Under the pieces are notes generated by a model that worked only from the letters and a program-made list of their open reading frames with translations, ran no database searches and had not been told where the DNA came from. A DNA stretch of 64,000 bases from positions 13,950,001 to 14,014,000 of the forward strand of contig NC_085116.1 of the NCBI RefSeq assembly GCF_030269925.1. Direction: 5' to 3'. Shown one piece after another: positions 30,951-42,535 of the stretch. Each line of letters starts with the position of its first letter. The stretch's first letter is position 1. Both the position numbers and the translations under genes were made by a program. This DNA comes from Bombyx mori (lineage: Eukaryota > Arthropoda > Insecta > Lepidoptera > Bombycidae).

Positions 30951-31026
30951 ACCGGAACGCAGGGTTGTCAAGCAGCAGAAAAATGTGATGTTCAAGCGTT
31001 AATTTAGGAATGTAGGGCAATAAGTG

Positions 31027-31454
31027 ATCGTGGCCGAAAGCATAAGACGACCGGTGCATTTGTATTGAACGATGCGACTGTGCCGGTGTTCGAATTCAGA
31101 GGCTGAATTTCCTAATGAAATACGTACTTAAAAATGTTCACGAATGACTTCCACAATGGAATAATATCGTGTAATAAAAATCAATCGCGCAAAAGACATA
31201 ATTTGCATAATTACTGTCGGTAAGGCATCTTGTGAGTCCGCGCGGGTAGTTACCACCACCCTTCTTATTGCTGCCGTGAAGCAGTAGTGCATTTCGGTTC
31301 GTAGGGGCGTCAGACGTTATCCTGTTAACACTGAGGCCTTGAAGGTCATGTCTCAAAAGGGGCAGCTTCATTTACGTGTTTGATGCTTATGAGTTCCGGT
31401 GACCACTTTACGCCAGATTGGCCGAGAGCTCGTCCATCCATCTAATAAAAGAAA
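31027..31454 (+). mobile_element. Bm1 SINE, full-length type, diverged
   Basis: It includes the head (TCGTGGCCGAAAGCATAAGA; B-box region GGTGTTCGAATTC), the middle ('AATGAAATACGTACTTAA', 'GACTTCCACAATGGAATAAT') and the body. Substitutions are scattered throughout, so it is an old copy. Its A-rich end merges into the LINE that follows. Confidence 0.88.
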
Positions 31455-31989
31455 AGTTCGATTTTAAAACGGTAGATGCGATTAATAAAATGGCTACCTA
31501 TTACAACAAAATGACAATTTACAAAACAATACTGAAGCCTGTATGGACATATGGCATACAAGTATGGGGCACTGCCAGTCACAGTAATATAGAAATACTA
31601 GAGCGTTTTCAGAGCAAAACAATGAGAACCATGTTCAACATTCCACCATACATAAGCAACAAATATGTAAATCTTGATTTGAATCTGAGAACAGTGAAGG
31701 AAGAAATTGAAACATACAGCAAGAATTACCAAACACGACTTGACCAACACATTAATCAGCTGGCTGCAGAGCTGCAGGGGGAGGGCAGCCTAAGATACTC
31801 TCGCCTGAAAAGGAGTAGTATACCAGACCTAGCAAAAAGATTTGCAGATATAAGATGAGAATGGTACCACTGGGGACACAACTCAGCTGACTCAACTTTT
31901 CCTGATGAAAATCTGACAACAGATTAGATTATTGTTTTTCAAGAAACAGATTGCTAAGAAGCAGGATAGAAAAAAAAAAAAAAAAAAAA
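31452..31989 (+). mobile_element. Jockey LINE, 5'-truncated, with poly(A)
   Basis: The end of ORF2, a ~110-bp 3' UTR and an A-run at about 31968-31989. It begins right after the preceding Bm1. Confidence 0.88.
31453..31858 (+). pseudogene. Jockey ORF2 C-terminus
   Basis: The open frame reads KEKFDFKTVDAINKMATYYN and on through YKTILKPVWTYGIQVWGTAS and EILERFQSKTMRTMFNIPPY, which is characteristic of the thumb/C-terminal part of Drosophila-type Jockey reverse transcriptases. The stop is at 31856-31858. The palm domain is absent, so it is inactive. Upstream codons back to 31418 belong to Bm1. Confidence 0.88.
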
Positions 31990-32603
31990 CCTATTACAAC
32001 TCCGACTACACTTTCACACTTTAACATTGTGCTTTATATTTGTATTTGTTTATGTTTTTGGAAGTACATGTATGTATGGGTTCATTTTGTATGCATTGTA
32101 TATATAGTAAACGGAATGATGTTGTATCTATATACATTGCGATAATCTTACCAATGGTATATCAAACCACAATTTAAAAAAATTACGAAACTAGCTTCCT
32201 GGTATATATCAGGATAATCATGTATGACATGATTACTCACAAAGTAATAAAATCAATGAAATTTCTTTATGTTACTCATTCGTGGCGTTGATTTTTGATT
32301 CATCAAACGTGCGAGTGTGAGATATATGTTTCGTACCTACTCGAGCACGTTAATAAATCGGTGACGAATCTTTTTGTCAGCTATCTGCTTTGTTTCACAA
32401 TCAATTCATCCGTACAACACACTCTTGAAAAGGACAATGACCTTTGTGGCACGTTTATTTATCGTGATTAGACACGAAATACGTTACTTAGTAAGGTGAT
32501 TAAGTAAGCATTACTTTGGGTAATAAGATTATCAGTTTTGAACCTTGAATTTACATAAACGATTGTGGTAGGGGCAAAATTTAAATAAGGCTGACTTTTT
32601 TAA
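31990..32603. other. A+T-rich spacer, nothing recognised
   Basis: No supported feature. Confidence 0.35.
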
Positions 32604-32848
32604 TTTTTTTATTTATTGCTTAGATGGGTAGACGAGCTCACAGCCCACCTGGTGTTAAGTGGTTACTGGAGCCCATAGACATCTACAACGCATGCGCCAC
32701 CCATCTTGAGATATATAAGTTCTAAGGTCTCAAGTATAGTTACAACGGCTGTCCCACCCTTCAAACCGAAACTCATTACTGCTTCACGGCAGAAATGGGG
32801 AGGGTGGTGGTAACTACCCGCGCGGACTCACAAGAGGTCCTACCACCA
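32604..32848 (-). mobile_element. Bm1 SINE body
   Basis: Near-complete body with a short T-rich start. Confidence 0.9.
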
Positions 32849-33331
32849 ACGTTCGTAAAGAAGATTATTTTTTATACAATTTCGGAGTTTCGTTTATTGA
32901 TATAATTTTAGAAACTAATTCACTCAAGTTGGTGTTCTTTGACGATCTTTCGGAACTCATTTGGATCGCAAGCGCGTCTGTGCCCGCTTGTAATCCCGAT
33001 AATAATATAATGTCGTATAATAATATAATGACGAGAGAATAAATCGTAAAAGTAGTTTTATTTAATAACTTTACATTTCTATTTTAGAGAATGCAATCTA
33101 ATTTTCATTAACTTAACGACTGTCAGGAATGCCATTGTGACGTTCAATTGTTTTTTGATAGCATAATTTTTTTGGTAGATTCATTTTTTCCTTAATCACT
33201 CAGAATCGACTCCTCACAAACATTAACGTCTAATTAGAAAACAGTATAATTTTGATAAACATATGAAAGCAAAACGCTCATCCAGTTTTTATCTACATAT
33301 CATTATATCTAAGACATGAGCCGTAATAAAC
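32849..33331. other. Spacer, nothing recognised
   Basis: No supported feature. Confidence 0.35.
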
Positions 33332-33613
33332 AATAGTTTAAAAAAACTAACAAAATACGCTTTTATAGAAAATCCAACTAAAAAATAGAAAATAAATTTT
33401 AATAAATTTGAATTAAAAATAGTGTAAGAAAAAATGATTTTATTGTAAAAAAAGCATGGGTTGCTTTTCAGGATATGAAAATAACCCTTCTACTCATAGC
33501 TGTTCATAAAATATGTATTTATAACTACTGATACCATGCACTCCACGATTTATTTTCTATTTTTTTGTTGGATTTTCTATAAAAGCGTATTTTGTTATTT
33601 TTTTTAAACTAGG
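33332..33613. mobile_element. Foldback-type element with ~65-bp inverted repeats
   Basis: The arm at 33332-33396 (ACAAAATACGCTTTTATAGA then AAATCCAAC...) is matched in reverse by 33549-33613 with only a few mismatches. The intervening ~150 bp are A+T-rich and non-coding. A partial third copy of the arm core (TTTTTTAGTTGGATTT) follows at about 33629-33645. Confidence 0.78.
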
Positions 33614-34611
33614 ATTTATTTTTCATTTTTTAGTTGGATTTCAATTTTTTCAATATTTTTTTAAATATTTAATTGACATCGGTCCTTAATAAGTAGGTAT
33701 ACCAAATTTCAAGTTTATCCGACGTTTTGAAGGGGGTCAAAATCATGTCCAAAGATTCCGTTACAAACATACATACGTCTGAAGCTAATAAATGCGTATT
33801 AAAAATGAGGAGTATCAAGGTTATGCGATTATCATTCTTCTTAGCTTGGCGAGTTTCCAAAGAAAACGTCTACCCTGCTTGATTCATAGCCGTTGTCGGG
33901 ATGTAATTGTTACGTGGGCCAACATGTATTCCTGGGTCAATTTAGACGTAATTACGTATGAAACTGGCCGTAAAAGAATATATTGCGAAGATCTCGTTTT
34001 AATTATTTCATCATAAGCTAACGCGTTTTTTTTTTTAAGCAGTCGTCAAAACGATAATTCGGTGATATACATAATCCTGCATTAGAACTAGCGGGATATT
34101 TCTAAAACAACATAAAATACACAAATTTTTATTGTAGCTGTAGCCGTTATAATATTGAAATCCGGTAAAAAACTCGCATGGTGCTATCGACGTTTTCAAG
34201 ATTTTGCATTTGTACAAGTTTAGAATTGGCGATCGGATCTTCTGCATATATCCGGCACACATACCCGGCGAGGAAGCTCGCCCTACGTGGACTTTTCACG
34301 GCACTAACCCAGCATTAACGTTGAGTCTGGACTCAGCGCAGACTTTGCCTACTACTGACAGCTGCACTTCCACGTGCTAATCCCAGCACGACCAACGTCA
34401 ACTTAAGGTCATTTCTTGAGGGGAGGAACAGCAGCTATCATAGAAAAGAAGAAATCCGGCAAAAATCTAAAACGCCTTAACGACATAGTTTAAAAGAAGC
34501 GAATTATAAAAACCACATACATACAGCAACATTTGTTTATCATCCTTTGTATTCTTTTAACCATTTTGACAGAATTGTGATTCTGAGGCTTAATTTTCCA
34601 ATGTTCAATTT
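33614..34611. other. Spacer with a repeat-like phrase
   Basis: 'GACGTTTTGAAGGGGGTCAA' and 'CAAAGATTCCGTTACAAACA' (33721-33775) are phrases of a common moth repeat end. No full unit could be delimited. Short frames at 33669-33860, 33792-34016 and 34035-34262 are not supported as genes. Confidence 0.4.
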
Positions 34612-34825
34612 TTTTTCTTTATAACCGGACCTGGAAGTGGTGGCCGACCTCACAGCCTACCTGCCCACACAGCCCTGACCTGCCTGGTTGGTATTAAGTG
34701 ATTAACGGTTCCCATTGATATTGGTAACGTAAATGCCGCCACCCAACTCGAGATCTGAGTTCTAAGCTTTTAGTTTTTACAGTACAACGGCTGCTCCTCC
34801 CTGGAAACCGAAACCTTCTGTTTTC
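34612..34825 (-). mobile_element. Bm1-like SINE, highly diverged
   Basis: The order of blocks is kept (GGCCGACCTCACAGCCTACC, GGTATTAAGTGATTAACGG, GTAAATGCCGCCACCCAAC, CAACGGCTGCTCC) but identity is low and there are insertions. Confidence 0.65.
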
Positions 34826-34901
34826 GTGTTGATTTTTTTTTCTTTTCTGAACTTTATAATATAGAATCAGTTACAATTATTTATAAACAGCATAATTGAA
34901 A

Positions 34902-35172
34902 GCGGGTTGTGCCCTGTCACCATCCTCGCCGAACCCGTCGTTTGGGACGAAGGGCTCGATGAGTAAATTAACCCATAGACACAGCCCACTAAGTTTCTCG
35001 CCGGATCTTCTCAGTGGGACGCGTTTCCGATCTGGTGGTAGATTCTGCGAAGCACTGCTCTTCCTAGGGCCAGGGTTAGCAATACTCCGCGAGCCAGTGA
35101 GACCTACACGTTAGGGCGAAGCTGAAATAGCTTCTCAAGGCTATCATCATCATAGGTAGGCGAAAAAAAAAG
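34902..35172 (+). mobile_element. Jockey-like LINE 3' end
   Basis: It has CCGTCGTTTGGGACGAAGGG (C-terminal codons), CTCGATGAGTAAATTAAC (stop and UTR start), then 'AAGTTTCTCGCCGGATCTTC' and 'TTAGGGCGAAGCTGAAATAG', ending in an A-rich tail. The coding end is frameshifted. The 72-codon frame across it is not a gene. Confidence 0.8.
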
Positions 35173-35883
35173 AAAAAATGCAGGTTGTGCGTGAACTCGC
35201 TGGACCTAGTTAGTAGGAAAGAACTCCGTCTTAGCGACAGGTGATGCGATACTAAAAAAAAACTTACGGAATCATCTCAATTTCTAAAGGCGCTTCATTT
35301 ATACAATTGCTTCATTAAGGGCACAAGTCACGTTACTAACGAGAAAACAAACAGCTTTTCATTACATTAAGTCACAACTATGGTAAGAGCCGCGATGTTA
35401 TCACGTGGTACGAATGATTTGTTATTTATTTTCAAAGATTTGTAGTGGCGTATACCGGGAACGTAACATCGAAATCACAGCCTTATATTGAATTAAGTAA
35501 GTATTAAATTTGCTTGGAGACTGTGCTGCAGTATCAGCCCGGCGTTTCCTATTAAAGGTAATCCAGTGGCTGGTAATAAGCAGTGGCAGTTTTACTTCTT
35601 GTAGTTTGATTGATGGATGGCCTGACTGTCTTAACCAGGTGCGACGGAGTTAGATTTTCTGTAGAAAATGTATGAGGTAATAATAAAACTGTTTTTGCAA
35701 GTTTCATTTCTAATATCGACGCATGCATGTTAGAAGACGACGACCATGATTTGCTACATTTTGTTCATTGGCAACATGTGAACTTGGAGACCTCATATAC
35801 CCACAACTTAATGGAATATACTAATAATGTATACAGATATATATGCAAGTATACAAAATAAAACAAATATAATAAGTATACGC
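35173..35883. other. Spacer, nothing recognised
   Basis: No supported feature. Confidence 0.35.
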
Positions 35884-36107
35884 GTGGTAAGGGGCATTGC
35901 GAACTCACACGGGTAGGTACGTACCGCAACCCTGGCTATTTCTGCTAGGAACCCTGAATGCGTTTCGGTTCGAAGGGCGGGGAAGCCATTCTATTATAAA
36001 ACTGAGACTTAGAACTCGTGTCTCAAGGAGGGTGGCGTCATTCACGTTGTTGATGCCTATGGGCTCTAGTAATCACGGTTGATCCGGAGCTAATCCACCC
36101 ATCTAAG
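35884..36107 (+). mobile_element. Bm1 SINE body, diverged
   Basis: Keeps GAACTCACACGGGTAGGTAC, 'AATGCGTTTCGG', 'GTGTCTCAAGGAGGGTGGCG' and 'CCACCCATCTAAGCA', with several indels. Confidence 0.8.
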
Positions 36108-36239
36108 CACCTGTTTTTTTATCTAGCCATCGGAATATATAATTTTTCTTAAAAACCGGTACGGTGTTGGTACATACATTGACCGGTTCATAATATTATG
36201 TTCTAACAAAGAGGCAATGGATGCAGACAGCGTACGAGT

Positions 36240-36308
36240 GGTCACTATCGCGAGCCTTGGAGGAGTCTTATATACAGTAGTGTACGTCTATAGGCCGATG
36301 ATGACATG
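36240..36308 (+). mobile_element. RTE-type LINE 3' tail remnant
   Basis: GAGCCTTGGAGGAGTCTTAT, then ACAGTAGTGTACGTCTATAG, then GCCGATGATGAC. A short diverged tail. Confidence 0.6.
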
Positions 36309-37024
36309 AATTAGTAAATTCTAGAAATATTCATTACACATTCGTGTGTTGTAGACATGATTAACACTACTTTTACTGTTTAATCTGCCGTTTTTTAATC
36401 ATCAGCCTTTATTACTTTACTGTTTAACCATATATTTTTAACGGAACACAAATTCAAATAGCAAATATTTTTCATTGTAAGATTGGCCCACTTTCCTGAA
36501 GGCAATATCGTTTTAAATTAGCTTCACGTCAGAACGGTATTTGCTATGTAATAAATTGCTGACTTGGAACGTTTCTGATAGAAAATTTATCTTAGCTATC
36601 AATCAGTCGTGCAAGGGACAAAAGGCTTGTTTAGGTTCGTTTATTCCGCAATTGCAGGGCTCTAGTTATATTTATTATCCTCCAATTACAGAAACATAAG
36701 GTTGGAGGGACTTTTACCTAAATAGCTTTATACGGGATGAGTTTTTTTTGTATTTTTTGAAAGTTCTATTCTCTTTATTTAAAAGGAAAATTTATCCTAC
36801 AAACGGTCACATATCTAGGACATGTATGTGCCAATTGATTATTATTAACACCAATTACAATTTGATAGTGGAAACAAGTTTTTACGCGGTGGTTGGACAT
36901 GCTTCGTTTTAAAATGAAATTATTTATAGAGTTGTTTTAACCATTTGGTGTCAAATATATCAAATAATAATACACAGTAGGTAATTACAAAAAGATTGCG
37001 TAGGTATTACAATAATTCCAGTGA
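36309..37024. other. A+T-rich spacer, nothing recognised
   Basis: No supported feature. Confidence 0.35.
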
Positions 37025-37279
37025 TCTACAAACACTCTGTGGCGGGTAGCCATCACAGAACACAAGATATTTGACAGATGCCTGAATCTCGCTTACGACA
37101 TTTTGAAGATAAGCTCGCATATATACAAGTTCCGAACAGCAACATTCGGACCGTCGGTCTACCGAGCAATATCACCCGCTCGGTGGAAGATCTTCCCTTT
37201 CGTCGTTGAATCCTTTCCTACAACTCCTTTCATTTGTTTTAAAGCTCAATTAAGGCGTAGATACGAGAGTGCGATCTGA
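37025..37279 (+). pseudogene. Possible LINE RT C-terminal remnant
   Basis: An 84-codon frame, open from the TGA at 37022-37024 to TGA 37277-37279, without an ATG. It ends in FRTATFGPSVYRAIS, PARWKIFPFVV and FICFKAQLRRRY. The spacing resembles the 'RTA..G.S...A..RWN.LP...F..FK..LRR.Y' ending of many CR1/Jockey reverse transcriptases. Other matches cannot be ruled out. Confidence 0.4.
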
Positions 37280-37459
37280 GGACTCGTCCTTACGTAGCTG
37301 GAATAGCTTCATGGGTTACCCGAGAATATGTAGAAGAAAAATTGACATGAGGAATTCATCTTCGATGACTTTTCTATCCTTAGCAGCGGCATTTTTATTA
37401 AGGCCATTATAGAAAGCCATAGGGGATTCCTTATCTTATTTTCTCGTATGACGTGATAG
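37280..37459. other. Spacer
   Basis: Nothing recognised. Confidence 0.3.
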
Positions 37460-37588
37460 TTTTTTATTTATTTATTGTTTATTGCCTAGATGGGTGTACG
37501 AGCTTACAGCCCACCTGGTCTTAAATGGTTACTGAAGCCCATAGATATCTACAACGGAAATGCGCCACCCACCTTGAGATATAAGTAT
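37460..37588 (-). mobile_element. Bm1 SINE, 5'-truncated
   Basis: Only the 3' ~125 bp of the body, from GATATAAGTATAG to the T-run. Confidence 0.8.
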
Positions 37589-37782
37589 AGTGTAGACGCA
37601 TATATTTTCGGAAGTCGCTCGGATATATTTATGACAAGTGCACTAATGTACTAATCTTTTATTAAGCCATTTTGAGTTCTTGGTATAAAGGTCGGTCATT
37701 TTTTCAAATAAAATTGAGACTTCAATTTTAGCCCTGTTGTGACTGTAGGAATGTAGGATGAATGTAGAATGTTGTGAATGTA

Positions 37783-37932
37783 GGACGCAGTCCTACGAGA
37801 TGGTCGGATCAAATACGATCTTCTCTGGACATCAACTTCCACAATGCCCTTCATGAAGCTAAGGATCGCAGCAGATGGAGGGAAATCGTCCAGGAGAAAC
37901 TGACGCAGCGGGGGAGTCACGACCCTCAGTAA
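37783..37932 (+). pseudogene. LINE ORF C-terminus (endonuclease/RT type)
   Basis: A 49-codon frame encodes SPTRWSDQIRSSL, then FHNALHEAKDRSRWREIVQE and TQRGSHDPQ before TAA 37930-37932. The pattern 'GRP.TRW.D.I......A.DR.RWR.IV......RG.HDPQ' is the C-terminal signature of a family of insect LINE-encoded reverse transcriptases. The upstream part is missing. Confidence 0.75.
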
Positions 37933-39974
37933 TGAGGAAAACGACGCGAGGAGGAGGCGGTGACTCTTACAGACTAATATTCATTAGAAAATTATTGGAT
38001 CCGAACAGCTTAGCTTTCAGATTATTACTTGACATAGAATTAGGAAAGTAGGTCGTGAGTCTGCGTCACTATAGCGCCTTATATTCTACACCTCGACACA
38101 GTTTCCGGTCATCTATAAAGTATTTTACAATAAAAACTGTGACTATACATACTCGTATCCGTGTCATACGTGATAAACATGTCAATATAATTTACTAGGT
38201 GCGAATAGAGTGATTAAAATTATTAGCTATTTGGTGCCTTGCCCTTTATCTGACCAGGTCAGGGCGGCTCCTTATGTATCCAAGCTGTAAGTTGGTGTAG
38301 CTCAGGGTTAGAACGAGCGGTCTGTGGGATAAGTTCGGTGATTCATTGCCAAATAAGGTTAGGTACTATTGGGAGGTTTAAGTTAGAGAGAAGAGGATAC
38401 TACAACTACGTGAGGGGTATAAGGTAGGTCGCGGTGACTCTCGCACCAGATTAATAATCTTACATTCTCTGTTACAGTACCAGGCAATAATTGTTGCACA
38501 TCGATATTTAGAAAGAGACAGTCGTCTAATTTTGTTTTTGTTGTAAAGCGTTACCTGTGTGCGACGAAACACTAACGATCCGGTATCCATGGAGATTAAT
38601 TGTCAATTAGGTAATGTGCGACAGGTATAACGATCTACGAAGCAAAAATTTACCGTCTCTTTCCCACGGCCGATGTGCAATATTTATCGCCGGGTACTGT
38701 ATGTTGTTATAGATTCATCGCGTAGATCTTGCAATGCTCATCTTTGTTTAAGTTCGCTTGCTGAAAGAAACATCTAATGAAAGTCTATAATTTAAATAAT
38801 TTCGAAAAAAAAATTAGTGAAATACGATATTATGGATTTATTTGGCATTTAATTACTATAGGATAAATACTCTATCAGTCAATTAGTCCGGTTTGATTCA
38901 GGTTTGGTTATAGCTTTAATAATATTGTGTGAAACTATCTGAAGATGCAATCTTATTTTAAAGTGAAATCATGAAATAACATGCGATTGACGAGCAATTG
39001 GCGAGCAAATAGAATAGAAAAAAACACTTAGTTGTAAAATAAAAATCATACAAATTAGTATTTTTACGACAGGAAATACTCTTTGCTTTTAACTAGTGAT
39101 GAACGTAAACAATCATAAAAAAATCGATAAAGTCGCGGAGGCGTCACTAAAATTTAAAGGTTCATTACATTATTTTGGCACAAAACGTAAATTGGAACTC
39201 GTTCTAAAACGAAAATGTTTACGCGAAATGTCTTCACGCAATATTTAATGTTATCTCAAAGTTCAATGTATGTATTTGTGTTCGCCAAAGATCTGTAATA
39301 AATTAGGTGTGCTTACCAATATTGCGTTCACAGATCAATATCGCTTGTATCAGACTTCAATAATTCACTAGAAATTTATTGAATATAAATCTTGAGAAAT
39401 TCTATTTGGTATCACGCTACTACCGTTATCCGATTAGTTTAGCTTATTTAGAAACATTTAATTGGCCGAAAATGTTTAACCTTTACAAGATATATGAAAA
39501 TTCAATTTGTTCTATGCATAATAAAAGATTTTTCGTTGCGATAACAAAGCTCGCATATTGTTTGACTGCGAGGTAGGAAATTTCGTCATTGCCGACTCTA
39601 TTCGAGCTGAAATAGAATACGGGGTTCAATTAGTTCTTATTAAACGACTGGCTGGTAAATTGTTCCACAAATTGAGGTGAGATAAACAACTTTATTCGGA
39701 GCAATCATTCGAGTTGGGTTAAGCGTAAACATAGCTAGGGACAAGTCGATTATGTTGCCAATAATTTGTTTCGGGATGGCTACAAACGACAACACTATAA
39801 TTGAAATTTCCAAATTGTTTTCGTGTTTATCATGGTCGACCTACAGTGATTTATTACTCTAATTGGAAAATATTGTAGCGCGTTAATTAAAAAAATGTTA
39901 AATAAAAAATGTTGTGATAATTGTGTAAAAATGATGTTAATTGATGTATACGTGTAAAAATATGTTTTATAGCC
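37933..39974. other. A+T-rich spacer, weak tRNA-like stretch only
   Basis: GGTGTAGCTCAGGGTTAGAA near 38294 resembles a tRNA D-arm/A-box but no clean T-arm or acceptor pairing follows. Frames at 38378-38590 and 39379-39576 have no signature. Nothing else was recognised in this 2-kb stretch. Confidence 0.35.
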
Positions 39975-40218
39975 TTTTTTTTATTGCTTTGATGGGTGGA
40001 CGAGCTCACAGCCCACCTGATGTTAAGTGGTTACTGGAGCCCATAGACATCTATAACGTAAATGCGCCACCCACCTTGAGATATAAGTTGTAAGGTCTCA
40101 GTATAGTTACAACGGCTGCCCCACCTTTCAAACCGAAACGCATTACTGCTTCACGGCAGAAATAGGCAGGGCGGTGGTACCTACCCGCGCGGACTCACAA
40201 CAGGTCCTACCACCAGTA
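39975..40218 (-). mobile_element. Bm1 SINE body
   Basis: One of the best-preserved copies; full body with T-run. Confidence 0.92.
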
Positions 40219-40380
40219 AAAGCCTGAAAATATAACTGAAAATATAACTCCTTATCTGTGTTTTTAAGTAACTTTTACACGAATTCGTGTAAGGTCTGTT
40301 TGGATTTACTTAGGAGTCGACTATAAATTATATGAAATTTGTAATTCAAAAATTGTTTAACATAAAAAGGGCTGAATGAG

Positions 40381-40570
40381 TTTTTTTTTCCTACTTATTC
40401 TAGTAACTTCGAAGGGTTATTCTAGATTCACCGAGCTAGTAGGTGAGCTCACGGGGCTCAAACCGGGAGTGCTGCTAGCACTGGTTCTAGCAAGAGCAGT
40501 GTTTCGCAAAATCTACCAACGGATCGGAAACGCGACCCACTGAGAAGCTCCCGCGAGAAACTCAATGGAC
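40381..40570 (-). mobile_element. Jockey-like LINE 3' UTR
   Basis: It has the 'GTAGGTGAGCTCACGGGGCT', 'AGCAAGAGCAGTGTTTCGCA' and 'GGATCGGAAACGCGACCCAC' blocks read on the + strand. No coding part remains. Confidence 0.8.
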
Positions 40571-41217
40571 TGTAAAACTCAGTGGGCTTAAAATATCTCG
40601 TGGACCTGTATGGTAAGTAAAGTAAGCAGTAATGCGTTATGGCTTGAAGATTGGGCCTAGATTGGAGTCGTTTATATAAATAACAAATATGTATTAAAAA
40701 GTAAATGAATAATATGACCCAACAACATATGTAACGATTAAGTTATAAAAATCGTACCGACTAAGATCATACCTTCCATAATTAACTAAAGATTATTTGA
40801 ATCATAGAAAACCGTTCGCCACAGACGTGCTTTTTTCGGAAAGCTTAAAACATTTCAAATTACATTACAATCGACATAAAAACCTACCAAACCTAACGGT
40901 GTACATGAAAATCCGTTTCAACCTGCTAATGTTTTTTAGCGACAGTTAGATCGAAGCGTTTATAAATAATCTATAAAAAGTGCCTACCTAACAAAAACCA
41001 TTACAAATACAGTTAAAGATACAGTAGCAATTATCCGAAGCGTCTAACGGTTTATTTGCACTTATACTGAGATATTTTGATACGACGTTGACTTTGACGT
41101 TTTCAATAAAACACTGGTCACAGTACGAATCTTTTCTGCAGCACAATCTCAAATTCCAACAACACTCACTTTTGTATTGCCAAGTATCGTATTGTAGAAA
41201 GAAACTATAAATATACC
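40571..41217. other. A+T-rich spacer, nothing recognised
   Basis: No supported feature. Confidence 0.35.
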
Positions 41218-41262
41218 AGCTGGTCCGGCAAACGTTGTTTTGCCATATAAATTTCTATTTTT
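41218..41262 (-). repeat. Left part of an interrupted interspersed repeat, family I
   Basis: CCAGCTGGTCCGGCAAACGT then TGTTTTGCCATATAAATTTCT is a recurrent moth repeat terminus. Its continuation appears after the LINE at 42536-42660. Confidence 0.6.
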
Positions 41263-42535
41263 TTTTTTTTTTTTTCCTACCTAAGCTGCTATAGCCCTAG
41301 CGGCTATGTCAGCGTAACCCTAACTTTAGTAGGTGAGCTCACGGGGCTCAAACCTGACGATGTTGCTAACACGAACCCTAGCAAGAGCCGTGCTTCGCAG
41401 AATCTACCACCGGATCGGAAACGCGACCCACTGAGAAGATCCGGCGAGAAACTCAGTGGGCTGTGTCTGAGAGTTAATTTGCTCGTCGAGCCCTTCGTCG
41501 CAAGCGACGGTGACCGGTGCCTGAAGTACCTAAAAGCACCGTTAGTGGATCGGGAGGATCCGAGATGACGTGTTTTGGGCGACGTCGACTGCTTTCCATT
41601 CTGTCCGCAGGATCGGGAATGTAGTTACCGGCGGCCACGATGAGAGGGTTCTCGTGTCGTGCCGCTTTATCGAAGTGGCGCATGGACGCCGACTGCAGAT
41701 ACTTACTGATGGACTCTAAGTCCAGGTCGTCATGGAGGTCGACATTCCTGACGAACCACGGGGCTCCGACGGCTATCCTGCAAAAACGGGATTGAATTAT
41801 TTGGAAGGATTTTAAGTGTATGCGGGCCGCGTGAGCGAACACTACACTTGCATAGGTCATGACGGGGCGTATGCAAGTTTTGTAGAGTGTCACCTTATTT
41901 CTAAGGGACATATTTTTACTTCGCCTACATATCATCGGGTAGAGACGTCCTAGAATGAAGGCGGCACGGTCGCGTACCGTCTTGATGTGGGGGCGGAATG
42001 TCATCCTACTGTCGAGGGTGACGCCTAAATATTTGACCTTCGGGGCCCACGGTATGGGCTGGTCGAATATCGTGATTGGGCGAACGGCGGGGGCGGGGGT
42101 ATTGACGCGCCTAGTCGGGAGGGGGATGCTCAGCGTGGTGTTCGGAGGGCGACCCCTTTTGAAGAGCACCGCTGTGCTTTTCGTGGGGTTGATGTCGATG
42201 CGCCACTTCCGGAACCACTGTCCCATGGTGGTAGCTGCGGTCTGAAGTCGTCGATGAAGCAACGCCTTCTTCCTACACGAGTAGTAGATGGCGGTGTCAT
42301 CGGCGAAGAGCGCCAGATGGGTCTCCGGAGACCGGGGTATATCGTTGATATACAAACTAAATAGTAACGGGGAGAGGGCGGAGCCTTGCGGGACTCCGGC
42401 TGTGACGTGACGGGGCCGGGAACGCGTTCCCTCGACTCGATATCGGAACGAACGGTTCGACAAGTAGTCTCGTATGATGAGTAAATTTCTAGGAGAGATA
42501 AATAACCTATATACCGACTGCAACGCCATCTGCCG
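41263..42535 (-). mobile_element. Jockey-like LINE, 5'-truncated, longest copy
   Basis: About 1.27 kb on the minus strand with a poly(A) read as a T-run at 41263-41276, a ~200-bp 3' UTR and an intact C-terminal ORF. It is inserted into the family-I repeat. This is the reference copy for the LINE fragments at 234, 1600, 23936, 34902, 40381, 45176, 58150 and 60073. Confidence 0.92.
41474..42529 (-). CDS. LINE ORF2 reverse transcriptase, N-terminally truncated
   Basis: A 351-codon open frame. Reverse transcriptase motifs are GVPQG at residues 45-49 followed by SALSPLLFSLYINDI, then FADD at 75-78, the catalytic pair. A thumb/C-terminal region follows (YKTCIRPVMTYASVVFAHAA) and an Arg-rich end (RRLRRRARRAN). 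This is Jockey-clade character. A complete ORF2 would also have an N-terminal endonuclease and fingers domain; those are missing, so the copy cannot move by itself. The methionine at the start is only the first one after truncation. It belongs to a family with at least nine fragments in this window. Confidence 0.9.
   Translation of the reverse strand: MALQSVYRLFISPRNLLIIRDYLSNRSFRYRVEGTRSRPRHVTAGVPQGSALSPLLFSLYINDIPRSPETHLALFADDTAIYYSCRKKALLHRRLQTAATTMGQWFRKWRIDINPTKSTAVLFKRGRPPNTTLSIPLPTRRVNTPAPAVRPITIFDQPIPWAPKVKYLGVTLDSRMTFRPHIKTVRDRAAFILGRLYPMICRRSKNMSLRNKVTLYKTCIRPVMTYASVVFAHAARIHLKSFQIIQSRFCRIAVGAPWFVRNVDLHDDLDLESISKYLQSASMRHFDKAARHENPLIVAAGNYIPDPADRMESSRRRPKHVISDPPDPLTVLLGTSGTGHRRLRRRARRAN

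Noticed and set aside
38290..38350. tRNA-like stretch (GGTGTAGCTCAGGGTTAG)
   Set aside because: No proper T-arm, anticodon stem or acceptor pairing could be built.
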